This document shows, piece by piece, positions 1 to 13,300 of a DNA stretch of 64,000 bases. The DNA is from Campylorhamphus procurvoides (taxonomy: Eukaryota; Chordata; Aves; Passeriformes; Dendrocolaptidae): assembly GCA_013396655.1 (NCBI GenBank), contig WBMV01001904.1, positions 1-64,000 on the forward strand, read 5' to 3'. Position 1 is the first letter of the stretch, and every line of letters starts with the position of its first letter. The notes under the pieces are model-generated. The model saw only the letters and a program-made list of their open reading frames with translations, ran no database searches and was not told where the DNA came from. The position numbers and the translations under genes were made by a program.

Positions 1-1249
1 TTTAATCATAGACCTTTAATGAATGGAGATCTCTCTGCATCACTCCTGCAGTTTGTACTCTGAGATCTGCACCTAGCAAGGCGTTTCCAAGGCCTGCTAT
101 AGGAGAAAAATGTGAAGGAAGGATGAACAATATTTGATGGATAGAAAAGCAGTAAAAGCTCGTTTCACCACTAGATGGCTTCATTCCCATGGAGATAATG
201 GAAATGAAATTTATCGACATCGATTCCCATGTTAACAGAGAACGTTAAGAAACTGAAAGANCTGTGAAAATCCTGCACTGAGATAAACCCAGGACTTTCC
301 TAGGAGGCCAAAGGACCCACATGCCCAGGTACCAGCCCAACACCTCACCCTTTATTCAGCAAACTTCTTCATTAAATTGTTCATTAACTCAATGAAGGTC
401 CACTCCCTGTACAAAGGGCCTGGATTAAGGTGGACAGGGTCTACTGGACAGGAGGGAATCAATGGACTTAACCCTAAGAGGACAAAACCAGCCCATCTGC
501 TAGATTTTTGGTGGTTCTCACTGGCAAACTATGATATGCAACCTTTCAGGGGGTGATATGTTCCTTGTGAGGTTTGGTGGGATTCCCACAGTCTGAGGTC
601 TAGCAGAGGCAGAGGGAGGGAAGCAAAGGATAGTTGGGTGCTGCCTGGCTCAGGACCATCTGGAGGATATGTCAAAGCAGCCCCAGGAGATGCTCTGCAC
701 CAAACTCCTGGAGCTGTCCATGCCCTGTGTGCCAATTCAGGCCAGTTTGAGGCATCCACCAAGTATTTTGCAGGAGGGGAACTAATGTGGCGTTCCTCAG
801 GGGTTGGCACCTGCACCAGGCACTATTCCATGCATATTTTTTTTCCTGTCAATTTATCCTTTGCCACAAAATCAGCAAGGGGACTGGACCTCCAGCTTCA
901 ATTGCCTCTGGATAATATAACATCAGCCCAAATCAGCTTGTTAGTGAGGTCAGGGAAGGCAGGAGGACTAGCACTGGTAGCAAAGATTTACCATCCAATT
1001 TACACACTTTTTCTGAGAGCCTTGGCCTTGTATTTGCAAAGTCTGCAACTCTGCAGCCAATCCTAATGCCAGGTGGGATGGAGGGCACATTTTCGGGGCT
1101 TGTAACCCAGCAAAGAACCAGGAATTTGGTGAGGAGATGCTGGTTTTGGGATCCAAGGATTTTTTTGTGCAATACTAGTTGTCCTGTGGACAAAAGTTCA
1201 AATCAGAGAAACTGCAGAGAAGGAACTGAAGCCTCTGTGGTCACTTTAC
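1..1249 (-). other. GHRHR intron 11, left edge of window
   Basis: No exon-like stretch was found here on the minus strand. Nothing resembling the short TM7-start exon with flanking splice sites is present. The open frames on both strands have no family resemblance. One undetermined base lies at 261. The remaining GHRHR exons are inferred to lie beyond the left edge. Confidence 0.6.
261..261. other. Undetermined base (n)
   Basis: A single ambiguous base in the assembly, inside the presumed GHRHR intron 11. It does not affect any called exon. Confidence 0.99.
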
Positions 1250-1379
1250 CTGAAAAGATCCAATGCAGAGCTCCAAGTAAAGCCGGACCCCCAGGCTGGT
1301 GTAGTCGGGGAGGAAGTTGAACACAATGTAATGGGTTCCAAATAATGGAATTAGAAGCAGAGTTGCCCTTGAGAGACGT
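1250..1379 (-). CDS. GHRHR: GHRHR exon 11, TM6 and ECL3
   Basis: Encodes [20 protein letters not shown], then [23 protein letters not shown] split at a GTAAAG donor. The [13 protein letters not shown] motif of TM6 includes the class B activation kink (PLFG). The 130-bp length matches the mammalian exon. The next coding exon of the family, a 42-bp exon starting TM7 (GFIVAILYC-type), is not visible between here and position 1. Confidence 0.96.
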
Positions 1380-4300
1380 CTGGCACAGGACATGAGAACA
1401 AGTGATATTATTTCCCAGAGCAGCACAAAGTATGGCACAGTACTGAACAGAAGTTTCAAAACACCTAATATATATAAATACATAAAAATATGCATAAAAT
1501 AGAAATATGCAGAATCCCTTTACAGTTATCATATAAGAAAAGGCAGCTATGGAGGGCAATTTATCCTGCCCTAAATCAGACATCTAATGCAGCTTCAATT
1601 AATGGTTTTCTTGCCTCCCCACTGATTTTAATTGGAAAACAGACATCTGGACAGACCTGAACACTTGGTGAATTTGGTTTCATCTTTTGAATGGGATAAA
1701 GTTGTGAATTTCTAAAATTTAATGCCAGTCAAACTGAGTCCGTGACACTACACAAGTACTTCTCTGTTTAGAAATTATATGTTTTTATTATTAAAGTAAT
1801 TGATCTCTAAAAAATATTCCATACAATACCTGTACTGAGAAGAGTTATTGAAGTTGATTTGCCTGGGGTCTAGTTTTTTCAGCAAAATTCTGATGATGTT
1901 GATAAATAGGACAAAATTGACCTGGTCACAATATTTGGGGAGGGGTCAGGGGGGAAGAAAAAGAAAAGGTTAATTTTTCATGTAAAACTTTGCAGTGAAA
2001 ATCTGCTTTTTATTTGTTTGGTTTTTTATAATTCCAGTTATAATGCAATTTGTGCCCTTTCAATGAGATCAGTGTAAGGTTATTAATGTTTTTTCCTATT
2101 GGCAGCATTCAGGTATCTAAATAAGTTGCTTTCCTTCTTAAAGAAATGGCTGAAGATTAAAACTTGAGAATTTCACTTTATTAAACAAAATATTTTCATC
2201 CATAGCTGGTGTGACTCTTTTGCTTTTTGTAGCTCATATCAGTTGGAATTTCTTTTGCAATGACTTTCTGCTGCTCTCTTTAGGCATTGTTGTTGGGACT
2301 TATCAGACTAAATATCTCTACAATGAGATACTTCCATCTGAGCTCATCATTTTATCCATCTGTGATGCCTTGTGGACATTCCAGCACAAAAATCATCACT
2401 GCAATCCCTTGACTTCAAATGTGGATGTCAGAAGTGGGGGAAATAATGGAGGTAGAAGGCAGTGCAACAACCTCTTGAAACATGACCATAATTCAATTTG
2501 AGATTCTTTATTTTCATTATTTGTGTATATCTTTAAGGTCCCTTCCAACCCAGGCCATTCTCATTTGCATGCATCTGTCCTCCAGATAAATTAAGCTTTT
2601 AATAGCTGGCCTTAAGGTTCAGTAGCTGCTTTCTCAAACACTTCTTGGGTCTAATGACCCGTGGGAGTAATCATATATGATAATCATTTAAAGCCCATCA
2701 GTTTGCCCAGTAAATGTCAGGCTCAAGAATTATTATCACTGTTGTCAGCTGTGAACAGAAATCTACTGACCTTGAAAGTTCATGATAAAATTTATGGCTG
2801 ATTCTGAGGATTCATGATAAAAGTTTGTTTTCAAATAACATAAGTATGGTTTAGCCACTCACTAGCAATTTCACCAAAATTGATAATTCTATGGAGGTTT
2901 TAATTTGTTTGGAGAAGGTTTGCTTTGTAGGGGTGTCAGTTCTCTGCCCCTTTTTAGTTTGCATTTTATGTAGGTGAGTTTACAGTAGAAATTCTACCAT
3001 TCCTCTTCTTACATCTCAACAAAGAGTAACCACATTTTAATTTAAAAGTCCTTTTTCTCCCATTTAATATTGGCAAACTCAAAAGCACCTACCCCCACCG
3101 AAATTATAATAGGTCCTTTGATTAGCCACCAGTAAGGAGAGCCTTCATTAATATCCCAGCACCTGTGAAAACAGTAAGTTTAGAAAAAGATGTGCATGTA
3201 ATCATTGCAATCAATTAAAAATATGACCCAAGAATAGAGAATAATGTAGGAAAAAATTACTTACGCTGTGTCTTCAAAGTAGAATTTTGCCAATATCCAT
3301 ATAAGGGTGAAAAGTGTAGGAAAACCTGTCAGACATTTAAACAAAAATTGGAGTTGTCTGGTTTCATCAATTGATTCAAACCTTGCTTGCTGAAACTCTG
3401 TTGTGATGATCCAGATTACTCATTTCAAGAGTCTGAGTTACCCTTTTGGGTCTGTTCACATGACAGGAATTGTTTTAAACTCAATGCATAAGCCTGAAGG
3501 GCAATCTGCTGATTCCCAGGATGGAATGAAGCGAGTGATGCCATTGACTGGTGCTCAGGCACCCCTGGGAAGGTGTGAAGGGACACAGAACCTGCTTTGC
3601 ACATGAGAAAGGTCTGTCCCAGAGGACTGAACTTGCAGCCCCTTTCCAAGATGAACACAACTCTCCTGAAGTGGGGCCTTGCATGCAGACAGCACATCAA
3701 AGCCCAGGTTTATCTGACAAGGGTGCTTTTTCCATGAAAAAATATTTAGGAATTGCATTTACCAGATCTTTAAATAATAATACCATTAGAACTTTACAGA
3801 CACAGAATGTTATACACTCTAGCTTAAGCCTTCCTAAAAAGGCAGTTCAGTCTCCCAAAAGGGGTTTGTCAGGCTTGCCTTATTGTTTGGTGAGCACATC
3901 CATGGATTGCCTGCCTCAACCTACCAAAAACATTCCCCTGGGCAAGTGCATTCCCCTGCTTTTCTTTACACAGCAATTCCTGTGGGCAACCACTTAGCTT
4001 CTGATTTCTGGGTCACCACAGAGGTTTGAACAATTAGGTTTCTTCCAGACTACACCAGAAAGGAATGGGGATGCTGCTGTTTCATGCCTGTCCTGTTATT
4101 TGGTGGATAGAGCTCCTTCATTCCTACAAATTCCCAATGCAAAAGGTGGGCTGTAGCAACATCAGGACTAGAAAAATTCCTGCTGTGATTCTCAGGCTGT
4201 GTAATTATATTCTGCATGGACAGGAGGAAGTCACATCTAACTCTGGTGTCTGCAATGGTTCCTTAGAGGGGGCTGCGTTTTCAGTGGGGAGGAGAAGGTT

Positions 4301-7300
4301 GAGACTGGATCTCTCCCTGTGAGCTCCAACATGTACTTAATTTTCCATTTATTTCACTGGTGCTTTCATGCTGTCCTGTTTAAAAAATAGATTGTTTCGC
4401 ACTGATATTCATGTAAAAATGAAATCAAAGTAATTACTATATTAGACACGCAGATTAGATTCCACATCCAGTATTTTTAATGGGATGGATCACAAAATCA
4501 ATGAATTGCTGAGCAGGTTGTGTTGGAAGGGACCTTGAAGATCATCCAGTTCCAAACCCCTGCCAAGAGCAGGGACACCTTCACTGAACCAGGTTGCTCA
4601 GAACCCCATCCATCCTGACCATGAACACTTCCAAGGATGGGGAGACCACAAAATCCCTTGGCAACCTGTGCTTGTGTCTCCTCTGACATTAAAGAACTTC
4701 CTTGTTCCATCACTCCATGCCCTTGTGAAAAGTCCTTCACCAGCCTAATTGTAAGCCCCATTTGGATACTGGAAGGTGCTCTAAGGCCTCCCCAAAGCCT
4801 TCTGCCATCTAGGCTGAACAGCCTTGTTTAACATCTTGCCTTTCACTAATTTCGTGTAAAAGCCCTACTTACCCCAACCAAAGAGAACAAGCCACCAGAA
4901 ATATCTTCTTCCATGAGAAAGGGATGAGAGGAGTAGACAGTTTAGGTAAAGAGCCTCCACCAGCAGCCACATGAAGTTGGTCATCATGAAGTAGTGACAG
5001 AAAACCACAGAGATCTTGCATTCAGTCTAAAGAAGAGGACAGTCGTGGTTTAGGCATTGCTTGTGGAGACAAGTGTTTGATTTGCAGATGTAGGAGACAT
5101 CTGTAACTCTGGTTGACTTCTACAAAGAGCAAGATCTCACTATTACAGGATGTTTAAATGAGAGCTTCAAATGTAAAATGGCTCTCTGAGTATTAAGGCT
5201 TTAACCATCACAATACTCTGAAATCTCCACTGTGTTTTGCTCTCTATCTCTGTGTTAGAAACACAACTTGGGCTCCCAAGCACGTGATTTTTCTCACAAA
5301 TGCATTGCTTTCAGTGTACCTTCAGTGTCAAATGCTTCTTGGACAAAGGTTCAAGGACCCATTTTTGTCCTTATGCTCAGCTCTAAAATTTTGTGTGTCC
5401 AGGAGCAATGCAGAGGAGCCACCCCATAAACCTCTGTCTGAAAACCTCATTGCCAAGATTTGTGGCTGCCTGAAAGCTAAGCTGACTGCTTAGCACCTCG
5501 AGTGTTTTGTGGTTTACAGATCAGAGCTTCCAGTCAGAACATGAAATCTTACATTTCCAAAAGAATCAGCTTTAAAAGTTGTTCTGTGATGTACTCAGAG
5601 ATCTTCCATTTCAGGTTCAGATTATAGAGACATAACAGTGAAATGACACTACTTTATTCCTATGTCAAAGTCTACATTTGATTTAAAGTACTACCAGATC
5701 ACAAGCTTTCAGAACACAGAAGGTACACATTCATGGAATAAAAACATAATGAATACAAGAATTCTATAATTTTCTTTACTAGATTAGATAGAAAAAAAGC
5801 AGCAAGGAGTAAAAAAGAGTCATGAAAAGTGAAACAATATATAAATGGTATACGAAAACCTCAAGTACTGTAATATCTTGCTTTTCTTGTGCTTACTGTG
5901 GAGAAGCTGCAGTGATCAATGTCCTCCTCTTGGAAAAGGACAGCATCCTTAATGAAAACAGCAATGGCCTTGAAGATAAATGTGAAAAAGAGCTGTACAT
6001 GGATATAATTCCTGGGACAGCGAAGCCTCCTGGAAGAAAAGAAGAGAGGTCTTTCTCAGCACAACTGACTTGTGCTGGGAGAAATGAAAATAAGCAATAA
6101 GGAAGAACATTTTCACCCACTGAGCCCTTTCAGGCAGAGATAGAAACCTTCCTCACGTGAAGTAATTCACCCACAGTCTCCATCTCAATCTCCTTCCTTG
6201 CCAGTTGGGGATACTCCTGGCCTGCCAAATTTATGGAATATGAGATTCCTTAAATTTGTGTTTGTGTTCAGTACACTTGCTACAGGCTTTTGGTTGGCAT
6301 TATTTTGGGGCTAAGAGAAAGCTGCATTTGAGGATTGATCTTCAGTGATACAATTCAGACCATGGCTAAACCACTGCCAGGGCCAAGCAGGCAGGGATAT
6401 CCAGAGGGTTTTCCCAATGGACAGAGCAGTGATTGCTTAGAAAGGTTTTCTATGCCATGGGGGAGTTAAAATGCATTAAACCCCTGCTCACATCCTTATT
6501 CAAAATTAAAGGGTTTCTTTCCTTACTTTACCAAAGTTTCTTTTCCGAATGAAGTGAAAGCAGGGAAAGGCTTTATAACAATTTGGCACATCTACTTTAA
6601 ATTCAGTTTGACACATTGACCTTAAATTCTGAGTTAATTAAATTTAAATTTTGACTGTCCCTAAATAGAGATTTTAAGGGGAGTTATAGAGCCTCAGATT
6701 TATGTTTTCACTCAGCTATGAAAATTCTAGCTAATAAGCAAAGAATTCCATTAAAAGCTGAATTCCACTCAGCTCCAGTAATCTGAGGGCTCCCTAATCT
6801 CAAAGTTCACCTGGAGTGGGCAGAATTTTATTACTGACCTCAAATGTCAGCCCCATTGTTAACTATAACTTTTTCCTCCCTATTGCCACGTCTCCTTATG
6901 TCCATTGTTTCTTTCTTTCCCCTCATTTAGGCTGCTTTGTTTTCCTGAGGTCAGAGTGGATGTCAATAAACGTATGTGTTGGCTTCCAGACATGAACTAG
7001 GAACCAAGAGAGGTCAAGAAACTTTCCCCAGAGAACCCTGATTCTCCCAGGACAATAATAAAATGCTTTGCAGAAATACAAGAAATAAACAAAGATTAAT
7101 AAAATAAATCCTGCATGGCAGCAAACTTTAAATATACATTAAATGATAAAATAAACAAGCATGTTTTACTCTAGATACTCTAAACTATACCTGAAAATAC
7201 CTAATGGATACTTCAGTAAGAAAGAAATCTTACCAAGTGTAGCCAAATTCTGAGACTGATTTAAAATGTATCTTTAGTTATAAATCTTTCAGTAGTAATA

Positions 7301-10300
7301 TATACAATGCCATGGGAACATTGATTCAGAATCAAGTTCCTTGTGTATATTCTTCTTACTAATATAAAATTCCCTGCAGCTACTAAAGGCAAACACACAC
7401 AGTTTATAAAAGAAATATCCTTATTCCAGCTAAAGCAAGTAAATTTATCTGTTGGTTATTCAGAGTTGCTGAGCTTTGCCAATAGTCAGCCAGGATTTAT
7501 TTCCCAGATCTGATTCTCTTTATGCCTGGCTCTCTCTGATCACTTCTCATTCCCAGCTTCATTTTAATATTATTAAACCAGTATGGCTGGAAATCTTTGT
7601 TTTCATTCATCTGGGTTTCTCTCCATATTATTTTGATATGTCTGATGTTTTCTTCTGCAGTCTAAGATAAAGAACTCTGTGAAAAGAGCTGAGGTCAGAG
7701 GACACCTTTACCTGAATGCAATAAGAACTGTCACAGCAATGATGAGCGAGGTGATGGACACGCTGTACCCCACAGTGTAGATGATCTTTATGGTAGAGAA
7801 GTAGGATTGCTATAAAACAAGAGAATATTTTTTGTCACATAACTTGCAGCTAAATGACAGGTTTTTACTGATTCTGGCAGTTTTGCTTTGTTTGGTGCTT
7901 CCAATCTGTTCACATCCCTGACAGTCTTTTCTTCCCCCGTTTAATTCCACAGCAAAATTCAACTTAAATTGCTTGTTACTTTTCTTTTGTAAAGTCCCAT
8001 TGCACAGGGATGTGGATACAGCCCAATCTCACACCAAAACTTGTACTGATCAGGGTGGTCTGAGGCTCATTCATAAAGCCATAAAACCACAAGCCAGTCT
8101 TTCATAAAGACATTGTTAAAAATCACATGCATTTTTATAAATACTGTATTTTATAGTATAGTATATTTTATATACATTTTTATAAATACTGCATTTTATA
8201 TTTTTTAATCCTGCTGACAGCTGGAAAACAGAATTTTCTCAGCCTTTCCCAATGTTTCTCCACTTTCCTACTCTCTGCTTCAGTTCACTGAGGGGAGGGG
8301 GAGATACTGGTTTTGAGCCTTAAGTGTAACCTCAGGCATTATATTTAAGGGTAGGGCTTATTTAATTTGTTATAAGTGCTTAAAAATGAGCTGGCTACTT
8401 ATGAGCAGCTGAGTCTGTAGTAAAATGAGAGCCTGGCCATGGGACTGAACTATTTAAATGTTGACACAGTCCTGTTTCTTCTCATTCTGTTTCTTTTCTA
8501 CTTGATGAAGGGGGAAAAGGCACCCTCAGAAGACAATTAAAATCTTTGAAAGATGAGACTTTATTGGTTTCTGACAGTAAGAAAAAGGATCTCTCACCAC
8601 ACCTACCTTAACAAATGCAGGTTATAGAATCCCTAATTGGTCTGGGTTGGAACGGATCTTACATACCATCTAATTCCAACTCCTGCTTTAGTGGAATGAA
8701 GCATCTGATGCTGAGGACTCTACACCCCTGTGTGCAGATTTCTGACTATCCACAATCTAATCCCATGGACTTAACATTTATTACTGCTCAGAGCACACCA
8801 GAAGCACCCTGATTTTGTCTTCCAGGTTAATTTTATCCATCAGGCAGCTTCTGCTTTCTAAGAACACTCCTCAGTGTAAATGCTGTCAGTGGGGAGAGCC
8901 AAGACACATGCCTGAAAAGTTCCCATTTGATCCACTGTGTAATGACTAGTCTTGATTTACACCAAAACTTTTTGAGATTGATGAAGTTGCATGAGGTGGA
9001 GACCAGGCACAGTCGAGGTTTTTTGTCTGTTGGATGAACTGTGAATTGCATATGATTATCCAAAGTCCTGGCTGTGCACAGTTCCAGCCAGGGCTCAGAG
9101 AAGTACCTCAGAGCTAGAAAGCTTGCCAGTAAGTGTGGATGCACCACTCCATGAGAAACATCAAAGCTGTGCTAGGCTGAACTTAACTGGCAACAAATCA
9201 GATATGTAGCACAGAAAATAATCAAATCCTTACGTGGAGTAAACCTACAGGTGACAAGGTAAAATACAATCATCACAGAATGGGCTGGAAGGAACCTAAA
9301 GATCATCCAGTTCCACCTCCTGCCATGGGCAGGGACACCTTCCACTAGGTTGCTCCAAGCCCTGTCCAACCTGTCCTTGGACACTTCCAGGGATGGGGCA
9401 GTCACAGCTTCTCTGCCCAACTTCTGCCAGGTCCTCACCACCCTCACAGCCAGGGATTTCTTCCTTATATCTAACATAAATCTACCCTCACTGAAGATTG
9501 TTTTTATCCCAGCAACGTAAGGAAGAAGTAAAAGAAGGAAAGAAAGAGAAGAGTTGCATTTCAGTGTGTTTATTTATGCAGAGCAGCAGGTGCTGAGCCT
9601 TAAAGGCTGGAAAGGAAATTTGAGTTAAACAGTTATAGTAGCACAAAAAGTAATGGGAAGACAAGAAAACTCTCCCCATGATGATATAAACTATGTTTTT
9701 ATTCTTATTAATAAGGGATCAAGCACATAACCTCTCGATACCACCAACTGTGAAAATCTGTTTTACGAAATATGTCAAATCTGCGTTACAGAGATGTAAA
9801 TTTTGAGACCTGTTTTTCTTGTTTAATTAGATATTTTATGCAGGATGAGAATCCCAAACCCCCTCTTGTCCTTAGATGTTGCTGAATTTGGAACAGCAAT
9901 GTTAGAGCAGCACATCTCTGAAGCTGTGATACTACAAATTCATCTTGCTGACTGATATTACTGAAATGTCTTAGTTCATATTTTATTAACAATTTATGAT
10001 ACCCCTCTAGCTGTTATATATCTGTGAGCAAGTTCAACAGTACTTTTTGATGGTTTGGAATTTGCAGCTGGCTTAACTTTTATTGCATTCTTATACATGA
10101 ATAATAAAACATTTTCAGTCATTTTCCAAAATAAGTGACTGGAGTCAAATTTGAATTACGTTCCACACTTAGAAAGAAATTGCAACTTCAGCGGAGTTTC
10201 CCTCTGCAGTGACCTTCAGGAATAGAAAAGAGTATATTTATGAAACTTAACTTACTTCTTCAAGGGGAATCTCATCTTCTACTGGGCAGGCCACATGGTA

Positions 10301-13300
10301 GGGAGGGAATGGATCAGACCAGCCTTTCCTTGTGCAGTTCCTTTTTACTATCCCAGCTGCAACAGAAGCACTTAATTTTTCCAGTGAGAAGCCTTATAAT
10401 GTGGAAAATAAACCCCAGAAGACCTCTGTGTGGTGCAAAGTTTATACCAGGAGAGGATCCACGTGCAGTAGCATCTCACAGAGGTGGTGGGACACTTGGT
10501 GTGTGTGCATTCAGGTCAGCAGATATAAAACTTTAGACAAACAGTGGGAAGAAGTGAGAGAACCAAGGTGATGGGGTAGAGGTGGGAAGGAGTAAGGAAT
10601 GAATTACATCAGGGAGCAGGAAGTCCATTGGAGAAGACTGGGAAGAGCTGCTTCTCCTTCTCATTCCCACCTCTCTTGGGGCTTCCTCTTTCCTTGTGGG
10701 TCAGAGGCTGGGATAAGCAGTTCCTTCTATGAGGACAGCACGTTTCCATAAAAAGATTTACGAGTGAGATGAAGGATAAATCCGAGAATCCCATGGCAGG
10801 AAATGAATCTGCACAGATGAAAGGGCTTTTCCTTATCCCTCGTTTATAGCTAGCATGTGTTGGGTGAGGCAGAGGTTGGGCTTTACAGTTTCTTTTTCTT
10901 GTGGAACTGCCAAATCCAGGTCTTTCCTGGAAGATGGTTTTCTCCTCATGGGCTCACAGTTTGTTCCTTGCCACATTCACCCACAGAGCAAGCAGACACA
11001 AAGGCATTAGTCTGCAGTCTTGCATCTGACCAAACACATGTGCTACTTCAAGGACTAAGATCTGCTTTGTATCTCCAACCTTGGTCTTAAAGAAAAATCA
11101 CATTACTCATTTTACTTCATTTCATCCCAAACTAATCAGAGCACAAATCTCAGAAAGATCCATGTTTAAGTTCTGCCCTAGACAAGCTCCATATGAGCTT
11201 CACAGAAAACTCATGCAACAAGCTGATCCCAAAGCCCATGGAAAACACTGGAAACACTCCATTTATTTCCGTGGGTTTTGGATCAGGGCCTCATCACAGA
11301 CTAGGGATAGTACTTAAAACATGAGAAGAACTGCCAAGGTCCCTCAAATCCTACTAAAATCTTCACAGTATTGCTCTGATCCAACTGGAGAGTTGGAACA
11401 GGCAGTGTTCTGTCTTCAAGCCCACTTTTTAGAAATGCTCTTCCAGACAACAGAAGGAGTACAACCATGATAGTACCTCACCTGGCTCCTTCAGGAAGTG
11501 AAAGAGGATGTTTGGGCATGGTAAGGCAAGAGTCTCTCCAGCATCTGCCTCTGGCCAGCACAGTAATTTGTCCCAAGTCCTTTTGCAACCTCAGGCAGAA
11601 GGTGAAATATATTTTTAAGCATAATTATATTTGAACAAAATAAAAACCCAAACCTTTTTAAACTTTGCCACCCCACCATTCACATGTCTTATAAAAATAG
11701 CTGAACCACAATTTTTATTCTATTATGAGAAATAAACACCCCCAGAGGATTATTTAATATGCTTTAGTTAGACCCACTGTGTTAGACTGGGGTGGGTTTG
11801 TGAAATAATGTAATAAATGAAAATGTATTCTGGAAATGGGGAGGAGAATGATTCTGGAAGAAAGACCAGATCACAGTGCTTGTGATGGGATTACCCTGTT
11901 TTTAAAGATTGCCACACTCTCACAAACATGCAAGCAAGATGCCATGATAGCATCCAACTGGTTAAGGAATAAAACAAGGACACAAGGATTCACTCAGATA
12001 AATTGACTGTCCGTATCTGAATGTGAAAGACTTTGGAAAAAAGGAGAATTGAAAGGAATGGAAGTAGATGGAAGAAGGGCTGACAAGCCAACGTGCACAT
12101 TGGCAGCCTGGCTGTGTCCTCACTCTGGTAGGAGGTCACTCCTCCCTCCCTCCGTCCCATAACCCCTCATGCATGGATACCTGCTGAGGTGGAATTTCCA
12201 TGCTCTTGTGGGTCCTTCAGACATTCAGCCTCCTTCTGCTTCAGCTCTGCCACAAAATCACATTCTGGGTGGACATTTCCAGCAACCTACAGAGAGGAGA
12301 GGTTCTGATGATCAGTAAGAAGGGGTTGGATCATCCATCATTAAGTCCAGACCTATTTTTGCAACTAACAAGGTTAAGAACTTCAAACACTCCCTTAGGT
12401 TTAGCATCCAAAGGACTTCACAGTCTCTGCACAAATTGCAGTGCTTTGAGCAGATCGTGGACTCATAGATCAATTAAGGTTGGAAAATGCCTCCAAGACC
12501 AAGTCCAACCATCACTGTCAGATCCACCATAAACACCACATGATGTGTGAGAACCCATCTGAGCTCTGCTAAAGGCAGTAGGACTGCAGTACTTTTCATC
12601 AGAGCAATCCACTATGCAGAATAGATGTCAGAAATGGTAGTAACAGCTCTGTGCTGGAAAGCTTTTAGGATTCCTCTGGCCACATTCATACTCCAAGACC
12701 TTTTTGCTAGGGCTTGGCTTTGAGTGCAGGACTCATTTTCACCTTAACTTTAGCTAGACTCTGTCAAATCTGGTCCCAAAAGGACAGACTGCTCTTGGTC
12801 AGGCTCCTTTTCTGCAGGACGTGCTGCAGAACCTCCCTGTGCATAGACAAGCTCCTGCCAACATCCAAAGGAACACCATGCAATTTCTGCAAAATTGTCT
12901 TCTGAAAGAGCTCTTCACTCTAAAAGGAATTAGTCTGTTCTCTCCCTTCTGCCATCTGCCTTTCTTTACACAGGGTGGGAGGCAAAACTCCTTTCTTTGG
13001 TAAAAAAAAAAATCTCTGCACTAAAGCATTTGTTGATTTGGCATGACGGTGTTTTGATAGCAGGAACTGTTTAGTTGTTTTAGTCCTTATTTAGACTCTG
13101 GCTTATATGGGCACCAGCAGTGGATTTGAAGGCATTCAGAGAACCTTGGCCACCAAAGGACAAAGCCTGAAGTTACACACCACAGCTGCTGTGGATGTTC
13201 ACAGTGTGCAGAAATACATGTCTGGGTATCACAAAGATGCCATGTCCTACCATAGCCATTGTCCCCAGTCCCAGAAGACCAGTTGTCATCAGAGACACTC

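Larger units (their letters stand above)
7810..10255 (-). other. GHRHR intron 4
   Basis: Intron of 2.4 kb. It contains a local tandem duplication at 8130-8200 and two minus-oriented CR1 fragments at 8623-8692 and 9272-9490. Nothing else was recognised. Confidence 0.75.

Noticed and set aside
1..1249. GHRHR TM7 exon (42 bp) in the left margin
   Set aside because: A scan for the TM7-start pattern in all minus frames gave no match flanked by AG and GT.
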